A DNA stretch of 64,000 bases, from the NCBI GenBank assembly GCA_030512335.1, contig JAULSU010000003.1:5952001-6016000 (forward strand). Direction: 5' to 3'. Shown here in pieces: positions 38,465 to 49,470 of the stretch. The first letter of the stretch is position 1; each line of letters opens with the position of its first letter. A program made the translations under genes and the position numbers. Source of the stretch: Immersiella caudata. Its lineage: Eukaryota > Ascomycota > Sordariomycetes > Sordariales > Lasiosphaeriaceae. The notes under the pieces are model-generated. The model made no database searches. It had not been told where the DNA came from and saw only the letters and a program-made list of their open reading frames with translations.

Positions 38465-39640
38465 ATGAAGGCCACCGTCCTCGCCGCCGTCCTTGGGGGC
38501 TGCGGTCTGGTCTCAGCCATCCCGCCAAACCTTCCGAGCTCTTACGGGAGCGTCTCGGTGAGCAGCCTGCCTGTAAGTAGCAGCAGTGTGTCAGTGAGCT
38601 CGAGGAGCCGCCGTCGATGCTCGAGATACCACCCGCCGAGCTCTTCTTCGGTTGTCCCCTCGGTCACGCCTTCCTCCTCGGTGGTCCCGTCGTCCAGCGC
38701 GCCGTCGTCGAGCATTCCATCCAGCATTCCCCCTTCGACACCGGCGTCGTCAAGTGTCCCGTCCAGCGCACCCTCAAGCGCACCCTCAAGCATTCCTTCG
38801 TCGAGCGCTCCATCTAGCGCCCCCTCCAGTGTCCCGTCGAGTGCCCCGTCGAATGTCCCCTCTTCGACTCCGCCATCTTCGAGTGCTCCGTCCAGCATCT
38901 CGTCCTCAACTCCGCCGTCTTCCAGCATTTCCTCAAGCATTCCATCCTCGACCCCACCGCCGTCAAGTGCACCGTCCAGCGTTCCTTCCTCCAGCATCCC
39001 AGTCTCCAGCGCACCTTCCAGCGTTCCTTCCTCCAGTGTGCCAATCTCCAGTGCACCATCGAGCGTGCCGTCGTCAATCTCGAGCGCGCCCCCGTCAAGC
39101 GTGCCGTCGTCGGTAGCTTCTTCGGTCAGCTCCGCTCAGCCACCGGTTCGCACATGCGACCTGGGAACCGCCTTTGGCTACCAGGAGGGTGCGGTGACGC
39201 TCAGATCCCAAGCCGCATGCTCCAACAGATGGGGATGGTATATGAGTCCCACTCTGGCTGAACTGCAAGCCGGCACCGTTGGCGGAGTTCTTTACGTCGG
39301 CGCTGGTAACAACGACATCAGCAACTCGGTCCCTGTCGGGACATGGACTGCCACAGCCAACGCACAGGGTGGCGTCACCGTCACTTACGACATGAGCGAC
39401 GATTACTATCTCGACGAGGTCCATATAAACCTGCGCTGCTTGCCGTTTCCGTCGGCCAATTCCTGTGCACCAGGTCAATACACCCACAACGCGGGTACCC
39501 TGGCCAATGTCCAAGAGTACAGCAATCCTACCCCGATCCCTTACCCCACGTGCAGTGGAGATGTCGCTCTCGTTCTTCACGGGAGCGTCAACTACTTCTC
39601 GACTGGATCTACTTGCGTTCCTCCGCCCGTCCCGTCGTAG
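38465..39640 (+). CDS. Secreted mucin-like Ser/Pro-rich protein with C-terminal globular domain
   Basis: The ATG at 38465 opens a signal peptide (MKATVLAAVLGGCGLVSA), giving 391 residues; the frame is open further upstream but that part is not protein-like. About residues 35-240 are a Ser/Pro/Ala array of the type PSSAPSSVPSSSIPVSS, presumably heavily O-mannosylated. After about residue 245 comes a folded Cys-containing domain: RTCDLGTAFGYQEGAV, SNRWGWYMSP, GGVLYVGAGNNDISNSVPVG, VTYDMSDDYYLDEVHINLRC, APGQYTHNAGTL and STGSTC. The strand order with GAGNND resembles a domain in fungal extracellular proteins of unknown role. It ends PPPVPS with no GPI signal, so the stalk is N-terminal and the domain distal. 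It is probably a cell-surface or secreted adhesin-like protein (inference). Confidence 0.75.
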   Translation: MKATVLAAVLGGCGLVSAIPPNLPSSYGSVSVSSLPVSSSSVSVSSRSRRRCSRYHPPSSSSVVPSVTPSSSVVPSSSAPSSSIPSSIPPSTPASSSVPSSAPSSAPSSIPSSSAPSSAPSSVPSSAPSNVPSSTPPSSSAPSSISSSTPPSSSISSSIPSSTPPPSSAPSSVPSSSIPVSSAPSSVPSSSVPISSAPSSVPSSISSAPPSSVPSSVASSVSSAQPPVRTCDLGTAFGYQEGAVTLRSQAACSNRWGWYMSPTLAELQAGTVGGVLYVGAGNNDISNSVPVGTWTATANAQGGVTVTYDMSDDYYLDEVHINLRCLPFPSANSCAPGQYTHNAGTLANVQEYSNPTPIPYPTCSGDVALVLHGSVNYFSTGSTCVPPPVPS

Positions 39641-40805
39641 AGGGGGCAAGTTGAAGTTGATGGTCAAGTCGAACTCGATATTCAGGACGTTGAGGTGGGG
39701 GGTTGCATTGGGTTGGAAGCGGAGGAGGTCACCGGTAAATAATGTAATTTCTTGCCAAATAAGACTTATAATACATCCCAATGGACAAAGTTTCCTTTCT
39801 AGACCCTTTCTACTCAACGTCTGGGTCTGTTTGGAGGCTTCCGCCGGTAGCAGTTTGCATCCCCTGTGCGCAAGTTGCGTGCAAGCTCCGAACCAAGCGC
39901 ACTCTGCAGGGTATTGCCATGTCAACAAGGTTTAGTTCTCTGGCTGACCCCCACATTTTTCTTTCATGTCCGCCGTTTGTTTGGATTCAAATTCTCCAGA
40001 ACTTGTGTTTCGAAACCCAGTCAGCCGATGCACCTCCCCGACCGTCTTCCCCGCAAACATGCCGCCCCCGGAAAACAGTCTCCCCGCAATTCACAGCCGC
40101 GGCGCGGGTTGCAATGAACCACATTTTGTTTCCTCTAACGTGCCTTCCTCCGCACTCGGCAGGACTCAAGCGACGAACACTCCCTTCCGGACCAGTCAAA
40201 TCCGAGGGCCGTGGATCCGATCTAAATGTTTGCTTGAAGCCCAGGCTCTTGGCAGGAACACTTCGGATGATGGGTACTCCGTCGATGTCAGGTATCACTA
40301 CAGCAACATGAATGGAAGGATGAGAATGGTACCAGGTGAACCTGGAGGAGGCGGCATTCCAGTTGAGACTGATGCAGCTTTTGAATTCTTATTTTTGCTC
40401 GTAGGGCTGTGACAGTGCATTAGTTCTCTCGATGGCGTAGATCACTGCCGTTCTTCAGCTCTGATGTAATGCCTAATTGCGAACCATTGGGATGCAAGAC
40501 GGTCTACGGCAATCGGCGACGGTGAAAAGTAGCAGCCGGGATAACGGTCGCGAAAAGCCGCCATAGATGCAGCCGTGCAACGGGGCCGGAGGCTGGATGA
40601 AAGGGTAATCTAGGAATTCGACCGACGGGAGCTTTGCCGAGGTGATAATACCCGCCGTGGTGGACCGCTAATCCGTACAGCGGAAGGAGACAGGGGAAAT
40701 GCTACCTGCTTGGCGACACATCGACCACAGATAAAGGCTTGGCCCCGCTGCTCAGATTGGCTTGGTGCACCACAGCTCCGGGATAGATGGCCTCCCCACG
40801 TTGCG
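39641..40805. other. Intergenic, no gene seen
   Basis: About 1.2 kb between two secreted-protein genes read in the same direction. Open frames on both strands lack motifs. Confidence 0.4.
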
Positions 40806-40807
40806 CC

Positions 40808-40815
40808 CTATATAC
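40808..40815 (+). promoter_or_regulatory. Possible TATA box of the DUF4360 gene
   Basis: CTATATAC within GCGCCCTATATACCCTTG, about 200 bp upstream of the ATG at 41009. It is slightly far for a core promoter unless the leader is long. Confidence 0.35.
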
Positions 40816-41008
40816 CCTTGATTAATCATTTATCGTCCCGCAATGCTTTTTTCTCTCTCACAGAGCCTGACGACACCCAGCCCATAAAGGGGTCTCGGTT
40901 CGCCAAAATGAGCCGTTCACTTTTAAATCGCTCGTTCAGGCTCGCATCATCCCACCCCTTGACCGTCACCACCTTCCGAGTCCGCAACCGCCAGGTCAGA
41001 TCGACGCC

Positions 41009-41679
41009 ATGCGCCTCCTCCAAGCCATCCCCGTGCTCGCCGGCCTCGCTGCCGCGCAGACGGTTCCCACAGGCGTCACCGTCCCCGAGATTTCCTTCGC
41101 GGGCACCGGATGCACCGCCGCAACCCGCGTCGGCGCCGCCGTGACCAACCCCACCCTCATCGCCGTGCCCCAGACCGTCTACACGGCCCGCTCCGGCGTC
41201 AACGGCACTCGCCTCGTTGACACCCGTCTCAACTGCCAGGTCCTCGTCAAGGTCAACCACCCCGCCGGCTGGCAAATGTCCGTCGCCAAGGCCGATTACT
41301 ACGGCCGAGTGAGGCTTCCTCAAAACTCCGAGGCCGTTTCCAAGACGACGTATTACTACTCTGGCCAAACCCGAAATGTACTGTTTCCCCCAATTTCACA
41401 CCGTCTGCGTGCAAGTCAGCACGCGCTAATTTTGGACGAAAACAGGTCTCCACCCAGTACTACTTTGACGGGCCCTTCGATGGTGCCTACTTCCGCAACG
41501 ACCGCTTCCTCACCACGGCCTCCAACAAGCTCTGGGGACCTTGCGGCTCGCAAACGATGCTCAACGTCAATTCCGAGGTGCGCGTGGGCCCGCTGGGCAG
41601 CGGAATTAGCCGCGAGGGCTACATGGACATGTACAACCTCCTGCACGACCGCATCATCGTTGACTGGCGGAAATGCTAG
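41009..41679 (+). CDS. Secreted DUF4360-family protein
   Basis: Two exons (41009-41377, 41446-41679) give 200 residues. The intron of 68 nt is GT-AG, phase 0, with a GCGCTAAT branch-like site. The signal peptide is MRLLQAIPVLAGLAAAQ. The mature part has the DUF4360 pattern: VPEISFAGTGC near the N-terminus, LNCQVLVKVNHPAGWQMSVAK, then TQYYFDGPFDGAYF, LWGPCGSQTMLNVNSEVRVG and the family-typical end HDRIIVDWRKC. Four to six Cys probably form disulfides. DUF4360 proteins are secreted and of unknown function in fungi and some bacteria. Length and ends match the family, so the model seems complete. Confidence 0.88.
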
Positions 41680-42205
41680 AGCTCTTGGGCTCTCTTCAAC
41701 CTCATCTCATCTGCACGGCTAGAGGAGACGCTTTCCTGTACATAATGTTTATGGAAACAGTACATATACGGTAACATTGAAACCGGAGTTAGAAAATGCA
41801 TTGCCGAGATGATGTCATCCTGGTCTTCAACTCTGCAGACCCAGGACCACCAACGAAATCGGAAGTTGGGAAACTGGAGCGACGGAATTATCAAATTTGA
41901 TTAATTTTGACTCAAACCGACCATTACCCCTCGACCCAGACCAGGTGGCCATACTATTATAATGCTCTTCCCGTAGAGTAAGTAGGCCTTATAGAAAGCA
42001 GAGACTAGGATGAGAAATCCAATAAATGGCTTCGACCATACTCTGAGGACGGTAACCTGACACCGCCATGCAACCAAACGAGAGACTTGACCAACCGAGA
42101 GATTCAACACCCAAAAGGGTTTCATTCCACAATCATCCAAACAACATGCCCTGTGCCACATACCCATCTCCGCAGAAGGCCCTGACATATCCAAGCCGTA
42201 TGTGC
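41680..42205. other. Convergent intergenic region
   Basis: Between the DUF4360 gene (plus) and the membrane protein gene (minus). No gene was recognised. Confidence 0.4.
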
Positions 42206-44107
42206 TCAAAGCTGAATCACGCCCCTCCTGGCCCCAGCACTCGCAACAACCACAGCGACCACGTTAATCAAAACAACCAACCCTCCAAATCCAAGAATCA
42301 CATAGTCCAAAACATGGCGCGCCTGCCATGAACCAAGATACAAGTACAAGGCATAGAGCCCACCTGACCCAGCCCACACGGCGTTCATGAGACCCCAGTA
42401 TGCCGCCATTGCGTTCCGCTCAGGAGACCCAAAGCTCTGATAGCCGAGAGAAACGAGAGTGAAGGCGTAAGAGCATACTGGAACGCCAACGAGGACGGGG
42501 ATCAGGAAGCGGACAAGGAGAGACGCAGCGTTTGGCTGACCGTCATACAGGGAACGGAAGTAAAAGGCTGCGAAGAGGGCGATGTTGATGGAGGGGAGTG
42601 CAACGGCGGGAGCAGCCCAGGGGACGATGACGGGATTGGAATAATCACGCTCGAAGATGGGAGTGGCTTCGCGGGCAAGGAGGGGTTCATCATTCTCTTC
42701 ACGAGAAGACGTAGATGGGAGAGCTTCAGAGCTCGGACCGTCGTCGGTGTACTGCTGGGGAGGTACAGAAAGGGGGAGAGATGTGGCGTTGCTGCGGAGG
42801 TAGAGGGAGATGATCGCCCAGAGGAGAACGACGGAGGCACCGACGAGGAGGAGACCGGGGAGGACCTGGCCGAATGTCCAAGGGGTGTCTTGGATCGTGA
42901 AGGCGGAGCGGGTGCGGACGAGGGCGATTGTGCTATAGACATTGGGGACAATGATCCAGAAGATCTGATATAACTGTTAGCATTTGTGAGGGTTGGGTAG
43001 ACAGGGGTTGGACTGACATCTGACAGAGACGACACAACCAAGTCGACCAACAGTCGAGTCGTCAGGAGAGTCGCCAGCCCGATGTGGGCGACAATCTGCT
43101 GGAGCTGAGACTCTCCTTCAGCGGCACTGGCGAACAGAGACTTCCACTTGCTGCTGATGACGCGACGGGCAAAGAGAACGGGTCGATCCAGCCATCCCTC
43201 AAGACGAAGGAATCGAGCAGTCAAGTTGAGGACGATAGCCACAACAGACAGCACAGCAGACCCGTAGGCAGGAGTGTCGGTGAACTTCCAGGCCAGGGCG
43301 CCGCTCTCGTAGTGCCATCTAACGCCCATGGGGAAATCGTAGAAGCATAGCGCAGGGGTTCCAGGGAGACTTGCGGACCCTCCGGGGAAATGCTGGAGGC
43401 TATCGACGGTCTTGAAGCCCTCGCCGAAGTGCGGGGTGTAGGCCCAGGCGAAGAAGATGGTGGGGAGGATGGCTCGGATTAGCAGAGTTGTGAAGACCAC
43501 TGTGACAAGAATCCTGGCCCACTTCGCGACGATGCTGTGGTTCGTGTGGCAGAGAACGGAGAGGGAGGTGAGCTGTGCGACGTGTGCGAACCATGCCGTC
43601 TGGACTACCAGCATGAACTGATAGCCCGAAATGCCCCTGGGAAGATTGAAGAAGCCGCCGATGAGAAGACTGAGGCCGACGAGAGTCTGCAGGTCACAGA
43701 GTATGAGAATGGACCTCGCCACCACTTCCTTCCCCCCTGTCTTTCCATGAAAACGGCGGAAGATTGGTCGGCTCGCAATGCGTCGGCCGAGGCGGGAAAC
43801 TACCGCGTCGACAAAGTTCACCGTCGCATTTTCGTCGTTGCGGGGGCTTCTTTTTGGTTCAAGGGCAAACAGGTAGTACAGCGCTGTGAGGCCGATGGTC
43901 AACCACGCCGTGCTGATGACAACGGCGCTGAGCTGGTCACGGCGCGTCAGATGCGGAGGCAAGTGAAAGGAGGGGAGGATTTCTCGGTCGACTTACGAGT
44001 GGCCCGCCAACATCGCTGATTGGGGTGACTTGGGCGGGTTGCTCGCTGAAAGTGCACTGGATGCCGCTTTTGCGCAGCATTTCGCGGCCGCCAAGAAAGT
44101 CGAGCAT
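42206..44107 (-). CDS. Polytopic fungal membrane protein, family unknown
   Basis: Three exons (44107-43997, 43932-43018, 42964-42206) with 64- and 53-nt GT-AG introns, both in phase 0, give 594 residues. The short first exon encodes MLDFLGGREMLRKSGIQC. About seven to eight membrane helices follow, including VVISTAWLTIGLTALYYLF, SILILCDLQTLVGLSLLIGG, YQFMLVVQTAWFAHVAQLTS, GSAVLSVVAIVLNLTARFL, VLPGLLLVGASVVLLWAIIS, FLIPVLVGVPVCSYAFTLV and VILGFGGLVVLINVVAVVVA. A hydrophilic segment (QQYTDDGPSS, SSREENDEPLLA) lies between helices in the last third. The topology fits a plasma-membrane protein like many orphan fungal sensors, but no transporter signature is visible. Substrate and role unknown. Confidence 0.78.
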
Positions 44108-44740
44108 GGTGTCGCGGGGCGTTCGGGGGATGGGTGGTTCTCGCGGTCGGTTGTTACAATCAAGGGAAGAGCGCCGGCATCGACGAAATGATGGAACTGA
44201 GCGCACTGGCGATGGAATTGACTGGCGGTCGTTGTTTTGATGGTGCGCAGAGCACCCCTCTGCCGCGGGTGGAGGGGCATTGAACGTCGATATATGCACC
44301 TGAAGGAAGAGCGCAGCCATTTCCGCTGTGAAACCGTTGCCGCAGTCGAGAACGCGAGGCGATGATTGGAGAGATTCGGCCTGCCAAGACCGATCCCGCG
44401 GGGCAGCATTGGAATTTTTGGGTCAAGCGCTCGAATCCTTCGCGGGCAGAGCAAGGCAGTCGCCGCCCAAAGCCAACCAGAAGCGGGCCAGGTCCAGTTG
44501 GTGTAACACAACCACTGGCCAGGGTCTGCCTTGCGTCGTCAGCGTTACGGAGACCATCCCCATTCGACGTGGTTGCATCACCGAAGAGAGCCCAAGTGGA
44601 CCATGATTGATATTGGTTGACGTTTTCACCACCTCGAAATGCTTCTACCTAGAATTGAGAACGGAAAGTCCACGACTTTTCTGTGGGATCAATCTGGCCT
44701 TTGTCGGGTGACAAGTCAAGGTCAAAGGGCGGGAGAGGAC
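44108..44740. other. Divergent intergenic region
   Basis: Left part of the shared upstream region of the membrane protein and aminopeptidase genes. No coding pattern seen. Confidence 0.4.
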
Positions 44741-44747
44741 CCCCAAA

Positions 44748-45045
44748 GCGGGTCCGCGACATCCCGGGCACAATGGCTGCTCCTTCCAGCCAGCACTCTT
44801 CTCATACTCTCTAAGGGTCTCAAGATACACCTAACTGGCGGGCCCGCAAAATCCCACGATGACTTCTCCTTTCATCTGGCGCCCTTCTCATGCTCTCTCG
44901 AGGGCCTTGGAAGGGGAATGGAAGTGCATCACTGCGCTCCATTGGCGGGTCCGCAACATCCCACGATGGCTCCTTCCGACTCCATAGCGCCCTTCTCGTG
45001 CTCTCTTGGGAGTCTGTGGAAGGGACCGAAAGGGCGTTGCTGCCT
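44748..45045 (+). repeat. Imperfect tandem repeat, about 90-107 bp, three copies
   Basis: Units start with GCGGGtCCGC at 44748, 44838 and 44945 and share the words ATCCCACGATG..TCCTT, GCCCTTCTC.TGCTCTCT and a GG.GTC.TGGAAG-like end. The array lies 150-450 bp upstream of the aminopeptidase ATG at 45201, so it may act in its promoter (inference). Confidence 0.7.
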
Positions 45046-45200
45046 CGAGTGGAGGCATTACCAGATGCCCAAGAGGCCCAAGATGAGCTGCTTTCTCCTC
45101 TGCAAACATTCCCATCTTGCATCACCACCATCATCAATACGCCCACTCCGCCGCCCAAGCCACCCGACCCCCATTCCGCCCGACGCAATCGCCCGACACA

Positions 45201-46867
45201 ATGAAGACCTCCCACGCGGCCGCCGCGGTCTTTTCGTTGGCGACAGGATGCCTTGCCCGACGCATGGAGCTCACCCCCGAAGCCCTCGCAAACGACGTGC
45301 GGACGGAGCAGTATGCCCCCTTTCCTCCCGTTTCCCTTTCCAGACCGAGGCTCTACGCAAAGCGCTGACACTTTGCCTGCCTCAGGCTGCAGAGCACGCT
45401 CTGGAACCTCGAGCACATCGCCCACCAGCACGGCGGCAACCGCGCGTTCGGACGACCCGGGTACAAGGCGTCAGTCGACTTCGTTCTGGAACGGGCCAGT
45501 GAACGATTCGGCGACAAGTTTGACACCTACGTACAAGAGTTCAACCACACGTACGAGGAATTCTTCAACATCACCCTGACCGGACCGGATGGTGAGGATG
45601 TCTTCACCGTCAGCCCCAGGTTCAATCCCCCGACACCGGCAGGCGCAGGCGGCATCACGGCGAGGTTGGTCAACACCCCTGTCGACCGGAAACTTGGCTC
45701 GATGTGTTGGGAGGACCAGTGGGACGGCATCGACGCCGCCGGGAAGATTGTTCTCGTGAGACGTGGCGGCTGTGACGCTATCGTCAAGGTTCTGTTTGCC
45801 AAGAAGAAAGGGGCGATTGGTATGTTCAAGTCAACGCACGCTCCATTGGTACTGACACGGCCTTAGGCTTCGTCATGACGCACCACAACTGGGACAACGA
45901 GAAGCCAATGTCGCGATTCTGGCTCTCTTCCACCAACCCTGACATGATGATGCCGACCGCCATCGTATCTCGACCCGTTGGCAACGCGTGGGCTGCCCGT
46001 CTCGATGCCGGAGAAGAACTAGTAGTCACCCTCGCCGTCAACGGCATTCTCGAGCGTCGTCCGTCCTGGAATGTCATCTCGCAGACCAAGCAAGGCGACC
46101 CGGACAAGGTCATCATGCTCGGGGCGCACCTCGACTCTGTTCCTGCCGGGCCTGGCATCAACGACGATGGTAGCGGCACGGCCGCGCTTCTCGAAATCAT
46201 GGAGTCTGTCGAGCGATACGATGGGTTCCCGCACGCCATTCGCTTTGCGTGGTGGGGCGCCGAAGAGGTCGGCCTCGTCGGATCGCTATTCTACACTAGG
46301 ACCCTCGAGACAAAAGACGTGGACAAGATCAAGTACTACTTCAACTACGACATGATTGGCTCGCCATACCCCATGTTTGAGGTCATGGGACGCCTTGAGG
46401 ACAGCAGCGGGGGCCTCTTCGGCAACGGCGGACGTCTTATCGGCAACGGCGGAGCCCTTTCTGGCATCGGCGTAGACCTATTGGCAAACTACCTGGCCGA
46501 TGCTGGCAAGGAAGTGACGCATGCGGTGTTCGACGGCCGGTCTGACTACGCTGGATTTGACGCCCTCGGTATCCCTTGTGTAGGCCTGTTTACGGGTGAG
46601 GATGTGCATGATCCTTGCTACCACGAGGCCTGCGACAATATCAACAACATCGACTTAGATGCCTTGACCATCAATACAAAGGCGGCGGCCTATGCCTTGG
46701 GTGTCTTGGCGAACTCCCTTGATGGTGTTCCAAAACGCGCCAACACCACAGTCAACATGCAGAGGAGGAACAAGATGGTCGACCAGTTTCAGACTTGGGA
46801 TGCCATCTCGGAGGAGGCCCAATGGGTGCGTACGTGCTCGCATGGGGGACAAAAGCTCATGGTGTAG
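45201..46867 (+). CDS. Secreted M28 aminopeptidase with PA domain
   Basis: M28 enzymes are two-zinc aminopeptidases that trim peptides outside the cell. Three exons (45201-45310, 45386-45819, 45867-46867) give 514 residues with two short GT-AG introns. The signal peptide is MKTSHAAAAVFSLATGCLA. A PA (protease-associated) domain covers about residues 110-240 (ARLVNTPVDRKLGSMCWEDQ, IVLVRRGGCDAIVKVLFAKK). The zinc site is complete: GAHLDSV (His), GINDDGSG (Asp), WWGAEEVGLVGS (Glu-Glu), FNYDMIGSPY (Asp) and CYHEACDNINN (His). The layout is that of the Y/leucyl aminopeptidase subfamily (for example lap2-like). An array of repeats lies just upstream. The gene looks fully functional. Confidence 0.93.
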
Positions 46868-46961
46868 GTGGCATGGAACCTGGTTTGATGCTCTAATCGG
46901 TATACGTTACAAGTGGTAATACATATAATCCCTATCGCGGTCAGCGGCTGTAGTGGCAGTG

Positions 46962-47786
46962 TCATGCTGTCCATCGGCGCTTTGCCCTCCTGGCCCAAGG
47001 TACGTCCGCCTTTGCCCGCTCCTTGGGGTCCACGTTGTTTATGAATCCTTCAACAACCTCGTCCATACTCGACGTTCTGTGGCTCATTCGTCGCGATGCA
47101 ACACTCCTTGCTGCAATCTCTTGCATCTTTTCCTTTTTCCATGCTTCGACGGCCTCCTTGTGAACCTTTTCCCGCTTGTTGACAATCTTTGCAGCCCGAT
47201 TCACCCTAGCTAGCTTCAACCTCTGCATAAGACGACCTCGATGGGTAGTGACCGGGACAGATTTGATCTCGTCGTAGCGGTTTCTGATCAAATCCCATTC
47301 CGCCGCCCAGTACGGCCCCAACGCAGCTTCGGCCTTCTCATTCACGCACTCGATGGCGCGTGTAGTTGGGCGGGGAAGGCCGGTCCCCAACGGAGAGGCT
47401 TCAGATGTCCAGGGAGCATGCCCTGAGTCGGAGTCTGGCATGTCGTCGGGATTTTCTTTGAGGCCGGCCGAGGATTCGGAGTTGGATCGATGCCGTATCA
47501 TACTGAAACGCCGATGGCCTGGGGCGGGGGGGAGGGGAGGATCTGTCGGGTGGCGTTCGAGCTGTGATTGGATAGTTGGGGAGTCGGTGAAGAAGGTAGA
47601 TCGCATTCCGAGCTTCTTTTGACGCCAGCGGGAAATGTAAAGTGGTTGATGCGTGGTGGGAGGCAGCGGGGTCGGGGTGTCTGTGTCGCCGCGGTGTCTT
47701 GGTTTGGTTCGGAGGGGTGGATTCCTTCCGGCGTGTCTGGTTTGGACGTTGTGATGTTGGATGTTGAAGGGAGAATACAGGGGCAT
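46962..47786 (-). CDS. Basic, mostly disordered fungal protein
   Basis: An intact 274-residue frame from the ATG at 47786. The first 130 residues are Pro/Ser/His-rich and look disordered. A Ser/Asp-rich stretch (RHRSNSESSAGLK, DDMPDSDSGHAP) precedes a helical, Lys/Arg-rich C-terminal half (AECVNEKAEAALGPYWAAEW-like region, then RLMQRLKLARVNRAAKIVNK, VHKEAVEAWKKEKMQEIAAR) ending RAKRRWTA. A coiled-coil or nucleic-acid-binding role is conceivable. Internal ATGs (MRSTFF, MIRHRS) are alternative starts. It ends about 95 bp from the aminopeptidase stop, tail to tail. No family recognised. Confidence 0.5.
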   Translation of the reverse strand: MPLYSPFNIQHHNVQTRHAGRNPPLRTKPRHRGDTDTPTPLPPTTHQPLYISRWRQKKLGMRSTFFTDSPTIQSQLERHPTDPPLPPAPGHRRFSMIRHRSNSESSAGLKENPDDMPDSDSGHAPWTSEASPLGTGLPRPTTRAIECVNEKAEAALGPYWAAEWDLIRNRYDEIKSVPVTTHRGRLMQRLKLARVNRAAKIVNKREKVHKEAVEAWKKEKMQEIAARSVASRRMSHRTSSMDEVVEGFINNVDPKERAKADVPWARRAKRRWTA

Positions 47787-48581
47787 CTGGAGGGTTTGGT
47801 GGACATTTATAGGGGAAATTTTGAGTTGTTGAAGGTTGAGCTTAGGGCAAGCTTTTGAAGTCTAAACAGAGTATTGTTCAAGGTTCAGGTCAGAAGGAAA
47901 GCTTGTGCTGCCTCCTAAGCTTTGTTTGCTCGGTAGACTCGGGTCCTTCATTTCCCTGTCGAGTTTATTGGATCTTACCCGGCTTTGCATCTTCAAAGTT
48001 GCACAAGCACGATACCCGATGCTGGCAATGTGGGCGCAGACTCGCACAAAAGCCGTTGACCCTGAGCTTGGCTGCCATTTTTGGAGCTGTCTCGCCCAAT
48101 CGGTGTCAACATCCTGCTGTGAGACATTCTGGAAAGGGGAATCTGGTGGTACAACCGAGGCTTGGCTGGTGATACTGGAGAGCGAGTCAGACTGGCAGTG
48201 CATTGGCGGATGCCGTCTGACGTGAAGTGCAGCCTGGAATACGCGTACCTACATGCTTTCTAAGATACAACCGAGGAATGAATGCTGGTGTCACTATGAG
48301 TCCTCAGAGATGGCTGATGTAGGTAGGCCCTTCGAGATCGGCAGTCGGCAAAGACAAGTGCCGCTGCGCCACGTGGTTGCTTCGGACCACGTTGCGGGAA
48401 CTGGACCCCTCATTCTCATAACTTAGACGCGATCCTGATAACTTCCATGGTGTCCCCACATCTCAGACCGTCAAACCCACCCCTGAATTTGAACTCGGTC
48501 CACTTTCAACTGCCAACCCCTATTTCCATTCCACAACCAACCCCTATTCTATTCCAACCCCCCAAAATCACCATCGCCAAA
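47787..48581. other. Divergent intergenic region
   Basis: Upstream of both the basic protein gene (minus) and the acetyltransferase gene (plus). No gene was recognised. A CT/CA-rich leader precedes 48582. Confidence 0.4.
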
Positions 48582-49343
48582 ATGCCCTACTCCACCCATC
48601 CCATCACACCCTCCGACGCCATCCCGCTCGCCCGCAACAACTGCACCGCCTTCTGGCACCAACCCTACTGGCGCATCATGTGGCCCAAGGACATGCAACT
48701 CCCCTTCATGCTCGCACAGGTCGAAAAACGCATCACCGCCTCCGTCATCATAAACAACCGAGATGCCATGCGCCACGAGAAAGCCGTCGACGACGAAACC
48801 GGCGAGATCATAGGCTACTGTAGGTGGATGCTCCCTGAGTGGTTGGTGCAAAGGGGCAAGGAAACGGGGGAGGTGATCTGGAAGGAGAGGCAAGTGGAGG
48901 AGGTGAGTGAGGATTTTAGAAAGAAGGCAGAGGAGGAGATGGAGGGTGCTTGGTTTGAACCGAGGGAGGATATGGGGGAGCTGGATGAGAAGATTGATGA
49001 GGCGATGGCGAGGTTGTCGAGAGATAGGGAGTATATTAGTAAGTCAACCTTGAACTACAATGTGCAGGAAGCTGAGGTGCTAACGATGACAGAACTGGAG
49101 TATCTGGCTGTTTACCCTGAGCGTCAGGGACAGGGGATCGGGACAGCGTTGGTTGAGAGCGGGATTCGAAAGGCGGAGGAACTTGGGGTGCCAATATTCG
49201 TCATGGGGTTTGACGTCTCGAGGCGGCTGTATATGCGGCTAGGTTTCCGCGAAATGGAGAGCGTGCTGCAGGATGATAGGAAGTTTGGGGGAGACGGGAA
49301 TTATAACGCGTACTTTATGGTGTACGACAAACACCTGGTTTGA
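48582..49343 (+). CDS. GNAT-family N-acetyltransferase
   Basis: GNAT enzymes move the acetyl group of acetyl-CoA to amines. Two exons (48582-49038, 49093-49343) give 235 residues from the ATG in the context CCAAAATGCCC. The N-terminal part has the layout of fungal members (MPYSTHPITPSDAIPLARNN, FWHQPYWRIMWPK). The acetyl-CoA-binding motif A is YLAVYPERQGQGIGTALVES (Q/R-x-x-G-x-G/A), followed by the motif B-like PIFVMGFDVSRRLYMRLGFRE. The intron (49039-49092, 54 nt) has GTAAGT, GCTAAC and CAG signals, is divisible by three and contains no stop, so an unspliced message would insert 18 residues before motif A. No targeting signal is seen; cytosolic. Substrate unknown. Confidence 0.88.
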   Translation: MPYSTHPITPSDAIPLARNNCTAFWHQPYWRIMWPKDMQLPFMLAQVEKRITASVIINNRDAMRHEKAVDDETGEIIGYCRWMLPEWLVQRGKETGEVIWKERQVEEVSEDFRKKAEEEMEGAWFEPREDMGELDEKIDEAMARLSRDREYISKSTLNYNVQEAEVLTMTELEYLAVYPERQGQGIGTALVESGIRKAEELGVPIFVMGFDVSRRLYMRLGFREMESVLQDDRKFGGDGNYNAYFMVYDKHLV

Positions 49344-49470
49344 CGAAAATGGAAAACAGCGAGATGGGTGATGCTATTCCAAGGGTCCGGGAGACACACC
49401 GTGCCTCTATGGACTAGATGGACTAGGCCAAACAAAAAACCTCGATTGTGACAAGTCCCAAGCCACTATG

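Noticed and set aside
38542..38997. Antisense frame rich in Glu/Gly/Asp opposite the Ser/Pro repeats
   Set aside because: A shadow of the repetitive coding strand.
40710..41144. Plus-strand frame overlapping the start of the DUF4360 gene
   Set aside because: It is out of frame with the DUF4360 motifs and has no protein character of its own.
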